64,000 nucleotides of DNA from Amyloporia xantha. Its lineage: Eukaryota; Basidiomycota; Agaricomycetes; Polyporales; Adustoporiaceae. Positions 60,163 through 64,000 of this stretch are shown in pieces. The stretch's first letter is position 1. The number at the start of each line of letters is the position of its first letter. The notes beneath the pieces were generated by a model. The model was not told the DNA's origin. It saw only the letters and a program-made list of their open reading frames with translations, and searched no databases. The position numbers and the translations under genes are program-made. The stretch is taken from the NCBI GenBank assembly GCA_036971615.1, contig JAYKKR010000040.1:124001-188000 (forward strand), in the 5' to 3' direction.

Positions 60163-60544
60163 TATGTGTGGCTTTCTCTGTTTTCTTGCGAGTGTATGTG
60201 ACAGGTTTAGGACTACAGACTCGTATCACAGTGGATGGCTAGTATACCTCCCATGCGACAACGACGAATCAGGACAAATGCATTGCGATTACTGTTCATT
60301 ACAGGTCATAACAAAAGTTCGAAACAAAACTCCTGCATCACAAGACATATACATAATGTAGGGAAAGGGCAGTGATATGGATGCAGACGCGAGGGAATGA
60401 ATGAGACCCACCACCACAGCTCCTACTAACGTTCGAGACTCCTAAACCGTAGAACGTGCTGTCGTTTTCTATAGCGGGTCGACAGCCACAACTGGATGTC
60501 GTTCGCGCACTCATAGGTCTTCTCAGGCGCCAGGTCCAAACATA
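60163..60544. other. Intergenic before the minisatellite
   Basis: 3' flank of the DUF4336-type gene. No gene seen. Confidence 0.45.
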
Positions 60545-60641
60545 CGCAACGCGAAAAGTAAACATGCGCAACGCGAAAAGTAAACATGCGCAACGCGAAA
60601 ATCAACATATGCAACGCGAAAAGTAAACATGCGTAACGCGA
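60545..60641 (+). repeat. 22-bp minisatellite, about 4.5 units
   Basis: Unit CGCAACGCGAAAAGTAAACATG is repeated head to tail four times plus a partial unit (third unit variant AAAATCAACATAT). No spacers of different sequence, so this is a simple tandem repeat. Confidence 0.9.
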
Positions 60642-60756
60642 AGTGCGCAGGCGCGCGCTCGTACGTACAGTACTGAGCTGAACTCATGATGTGCGTACAC
60701 TATTGACGTCGCTGGGATTTCAATCGTCCTCGACGTCGATTCTAGGTCAAAGGTCG

Positions 60757-60788
60757 TCCGATGGTATAGGGGCTAATATCATCCGTCG
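60757..60788 (+). other. tRNA-like 5' half (A-box), possible tRNA relic
   Basis: TCCGATGGTATAGGGGCTAA followed by TATCATCCGTC resembles the acceptor, D-arm and anticodon 5' strand of a eukaryotic tRNA-Glu, with an RNA polymerase III A-box (TGGTATAGGGGC). The 3' half is not there: no GGTTCGAATCC-type B-box follows within about 100 bases. Likely a truncated tRNA or SINE head rather than a working gene. Confidence 0.3.
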
Positions 60789-62450
60789 GATTACATTCCT
60801 CCTGCCCCCATCTGCAAGTTCTCGTATAATTGCACTTGCTTACAATAAAATACGCAGTATACGATGAATGTCGACGCCGAGAAATTGACTCACTGGATGG
60901 AAAAGTTACGAAGAGAACTCGTCCGATACAGCCTTACAGGCGGCGACTGCGTTTTCGTCCGCTTTGACTATCCATGGCTAGCACTAATATATAGAAAGTC
61001 AGTATCGTCTTTCGTCCATCGTGGCTTTAGTTGCCAACCCTAGTATTGACGGTTTATATAGTATTCACGCGACGGCATGTAGTCACTGCAATATAAAGAG
61101 TCAGCTCCATTATCATCAAAGGCACGCGTTGACGATCACTGCATGTAGTCGAGTAAAAGCAGATATATTGCTGATTGAGAATTTCGTGTATACGAAGCCT
61201 ATGTGCGACCCGTCCACGGCACTGGTGGTTAAGCTATTCTCGAGAAGATATGAGAATATGCGGCCGTACCGTGCTGGCCTGACAACTTGTCCGTCATCCT
61301 CCCGTGTCGGTTTCCCGAGAACGAAGGCTATTTTCGGTGGTGATCTCTCTCAATTAACAGACACTATCGACGTCTTGCTTACTTTATGCCAGGGCGGTCG
61401 CATCCTGCGAACGGAAAAAGATTTGAGGCATCCATGCATGCTGAATGAATCTCTACTCATGTGGTTTCGTACATTGAAAACGGTCTTGCGGCGTCGGGCT
61501 GAATGGACCGGGAGCAGACGCCTCCGATTTGTTCGTTCTGCATTACTTTGACAAGCAATTTGGACGTGCAGCTAATGAGGTGGTCTTTCCTGTGATTTCT
61601 CGCTCTTCCATCGGTAGCTTGCGAATGTGTTCACTCACTTTGGTCTTGTATCGAGAAAAGTAGCGTTCAGTGGCCCCGCGAACGAGTCTCGCATTGTCCG
61701 CATGTCTTGTGGAATCGCACCTCGAGAGTATATCAGGACAAAAAGCTGCTGTCTGGCTCAAAAGTAAGACACAGGGTTGCACCAGCAGTAGCTGATAGAA
61801 CATGTAGACTCACCGGTTATGATAAGTGCCCGCTAAGACAGCCGTCAGACCGTCGGCCCTAGGGCATTGCTTACACCGGAATCGTCCAATTATAGGTCCC
61901 ATCCACTGCTTCATTTCCAGTCAGTATATGCGCAGTGTTATTATATCAACCATAGCGATCCGACTGCTTGGCAGCAAGACGCAGGTCTTCGGACTTCGGA
62001 CACGAGTACGACTGGAATACAAAAGGACGTGCTCACTATTACAGGTGGATACGGAGCTGGAGGGGTTGACTGCAAGGTCAATTGAGCACGGGGAAAGCGC
62101 ACGGAATGGGACGCAGGACACACCGCTCGGCGACAAAAGTAACATGGTTTTGACTTCTCGAGGTTGGACGTCGATGCCTGAGGACAGATCGGAGAGCAAT
62201 TTGCGCACGCAAGGATTGGGCACTTGGCGAGAGAGCAGGTCAAGTCATGCAGGTGAACATAGCGAGAGGTCGCTGTCGTCTTCAGACCTCAGGCAGTCGG
62301 AGGCTCAAATTGACCAGTGCCTCGTGCGGAATTAGGCGCTCGAGGACAAGCGGTGCTTGGAACGCGTGTAGCCGTGCACAGCGACTTGACTTGCTCCTTA
62401 CACCAAGGCGTACTATCTCTCACCCAATATCGCTTTCGAATTTTGTATCC
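60789..62450. other. Gene-poor gap with two unassigned open frames
   Basis: A 59-codon frame at 60864-61043 (begins MNVDAEKLTHWMEKLRRELV) and a 176-codon frame at 61021-61551 are the only sizeable plus frames near 61 kb; neither matches a family I know and they overlap in different frames. Frames at 61826-62335 and 62247-62450 run into the NACHT gene's 5' region. No transposon ends seen. Confidence 0.3.
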
Positions 62451-64000
62451 ATGGCTGGACAAGAACAACCTTTCGAACGTCCGACCAAATTCCTCGATCG
62501 GCTCGGAATTACCTCTCGAACTGCACGACGAGGTCGATCTCTCGGCCCCTCGCGCGGGAGGGAGCCCATCGTAGACGCATCTGCCACATCGGCTGCTCCA
62601 ATCACTCCGTCTGGGACCTCCACTCGCGCCTCTAGTCCCTCTCGTTTTGCGATTACCAATCCGTCCAGGAGTGGGCACCACGATTCACGTAGCCAATCCG
62701 AATCTTCCAGGCCCGACCCATCTGCGACGTCTGCTGACTCGTCTGTCAAAATCGTAACCTCAGAACACCCCTCTCGCGGCGCTCGGTTCAAAGGACGCAT
62801 CCAGGACATCCTTCACCTTGGTCATCACAGTTCTGGGCCGCCTACACTGGGAGCGACGGGAGACATATCGGTGACATCGAGTCAATTGACCACTCATCTC
62901 GGAATACCAGAGCACGGATCTAACCCTCGGGATCCGGCCACATCTGTATCTCAGAGCGGAGCGTCCGCAGAGCAATTATCTCAAGACCAAATCCACTCGC
63001 TCATATTCCCTGTAACTCCCAGTCACGGTGTGCTGATGGATTCACTTGCCGATGGTCTGAAAATAATCGAGAAGTTTTCCGAGCCAGTGAAACCCTTGCA
63101 GATTGCTGTCAATGCTGCTTCCATTGTTGTTGAGCGCATTCAGGTAGGGAGATGAATATTTAATTAATAATCTGTACTCATATAGTTTTCCAACAGAAAA
63201 CAAGGGATGCCAGTGCTGACTTCAACCAACTCTCCACCACTCTCATAGCCCTCAATGAAGCTCTCAAGTCTCACTCTGATGCCTTGCCGACTGGTATTAA
63301 TGATTGTTTGAAGAAATTGTCAGAGTCAGTACTTGTAACAGTGTAACAATGACCAAATAACTGAGTTTGCAAACTAGTGCAATTGAAGATAAGATAAAAG
63401 ACATCAAGAGTAAACAAGACCGTGGCTTCCTCAAGCGAGCCTTCACTGCAACTGGTGATGTGCAAGATGTTATACGTGACTTTAGGGGAATAGATGATGC
63501 AATGAAAGTTTTCATGGTAAGGATTCATTCTCTTTTTGTGGGCACAGAAAATCTCATGATCTCATTACTTATAGACAGACATATCACTGGCCACTCATGC
63601 TGCTGTCATTAAAAACCTGAATCATAGTATGTACCACCTATTATGCCATATGTCATTTACTAATGTGATCAATAGCCATGCTTGCCAAGCTACAATGTGT
63701 TGAAGGGTCAGAAGCTGGCCACGGAGGTCGTGCACAATGCATGGAAGACACTCGAGTTGGGCTACTAAAGGATATCCAGTCATGGGCAACTGACTCATCC
63801 AGCCAACCAGTTTTCTGGCTCAATGGGATGGCTGGTACAGGCAAAACAACAGTCACAGAGACATTCGCCCTCTGGTTGAAGGAGCATGGTTTACTTGGGG
63901 CCAGTTTTTTCTGTTCCAGAAACTCTGCAGACTGCAGCAATGTTCAAAGGATATTGCCTTCATTGGCCTATGGCTTGGCCCATACCATGCAAGGCTTTCA
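62451..64000 (+). CDS. NACHT-domain STAND protein (NLR-like), 3' end beyond window
   Basis: Putative signal-transducing P-loop NTPase of the fungal NLR-like class, linked in other fungi to non-self recognition. Exons in the window: 62451-63143, 63197-63324, 63378-63516, 63575-63626, 63676 to beyond 64000. Residues 1-190 are Ser/Pro-rich and disordered. A helical region follows (QIAVNAASIVVERIQ, then NQLSTTLIALNEALKSHSDAL and FRGIDDAMKVFMTDISLA), probably the N-terminal effector or adaptor domain. Then comes the NACHT start: VFWLNGMAGTGKTTVTETFA (Walker A GMAGTGKT) and GASFFCSRNSADCSNVQRIL, the wording typical of Agaricomycete NACHT proteins. All exon phases fit. Sensor repeats, if any, are outside the window. 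Confidence 0.86.

Noticed and set aside
60545..60641. CRISPR-like short repeats
   Set aside because: Units are directly adjacent with no unique spacers; a eukaryotic minisatellite.
61826..62335. 169-codon plus-strand frame before the NACHT gene
   Set aside because: No domain, other frames equally open, and no start context or splice support.

Overview
The window is nuclear DNA of a filamentous basidiomycete, most likely an Agaricomycete. Nearly every gene is split by GT-AG introns of about 48-60 nt, genes lie on both strands, and the families are typical of these fungi: SREBP-type bHLH factor, SYLF-SH3 actin protein, D-amino-acid oxidase, sphingolipid delta-4 desaturase, listerin, HIRA/Hir1, S10 carboxypeptidase and a NACHT protein. 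Gene models were built by hand from conserved protein motifs, splice sites and phase; each complete model sums to a multiple of three, with one exception explained by a frameshift (58845-60162).

Layout. 1-3.7 kb: an Sre1-like membrane-bound transcription factor that runs off the left edge. 4.5-6.9 kb: a Ysc84/SH3YL1-like protein with a 6-nt microexon. 9.8-14.1 kb: D-amino-acid oxidase copy 1, an MTH1-like Nudix hydrolase and a sphingolipid delta-4 desaturase. 14.7-17.2 kb: a Suz12/VEFS-box-like candidate Polycomb PRC2 subunit. 18-25.4 kb: a short-chain dehydrogenase, a coiled-coil protein, an Hsp20-domain protein and a tail-anchored-looking protein with a repeated IGFP motif. 26.8-27.4 kb: a small conserved-looking protein. 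27.8-34.2 kb: the 20-exon listerin (Ltn1) gene of ribosome quality control. 34.6-36.7 kb: an intact cytochrome P450. 39.3-45 kb: D-amino-acid oxidase copy 2 and a tandemly duplicated quinone-oxidoreductase gene; one duplicate unit carries a 601-bp hAT-like MITE with 8-bp target duplications. 45.6-50 kb: ribosomal protein eS26, a secreted CBM19-like protein and a protein with two PARP-type zinc fingers but no PARP catalytic domain. 50.5-60.2 kb: a RING protein, Hir1, a secreted serine carboxypeptidase and a DUF4336-type gene with a 1-nt frameshift. 60.2-62.4 kb: gene-poor, with a 22-bp minisatellite and a tRNA-like fragment. 62.5 kb to the right edge: the N-terminus and P-loop of a NACHT (NLR-like) STAND protein.

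Biology. Two chromatin genes (Suz12-like, Hir1), plus the two-PARP-finger protein, bear on histone modification, nucleosome assembly and DNA-break sensing. Listerin and eS26 belong to translation and its quality control. Sre1, the desaturase and the P450 belong to sterol or lipid metabolism. The locus looks like ordinary gene-dense euchromatin interrupted by a few 1.3-2.9 kb gaps with no recognisable gene. I see no secondary-metabolite backbone enzyme, no CRISPR and no complete autonomous transposon. The most unusual items are the Suz12-like gene, the two microexons, the two putative GC-AG introns and the MITE-marked tandem duplication.
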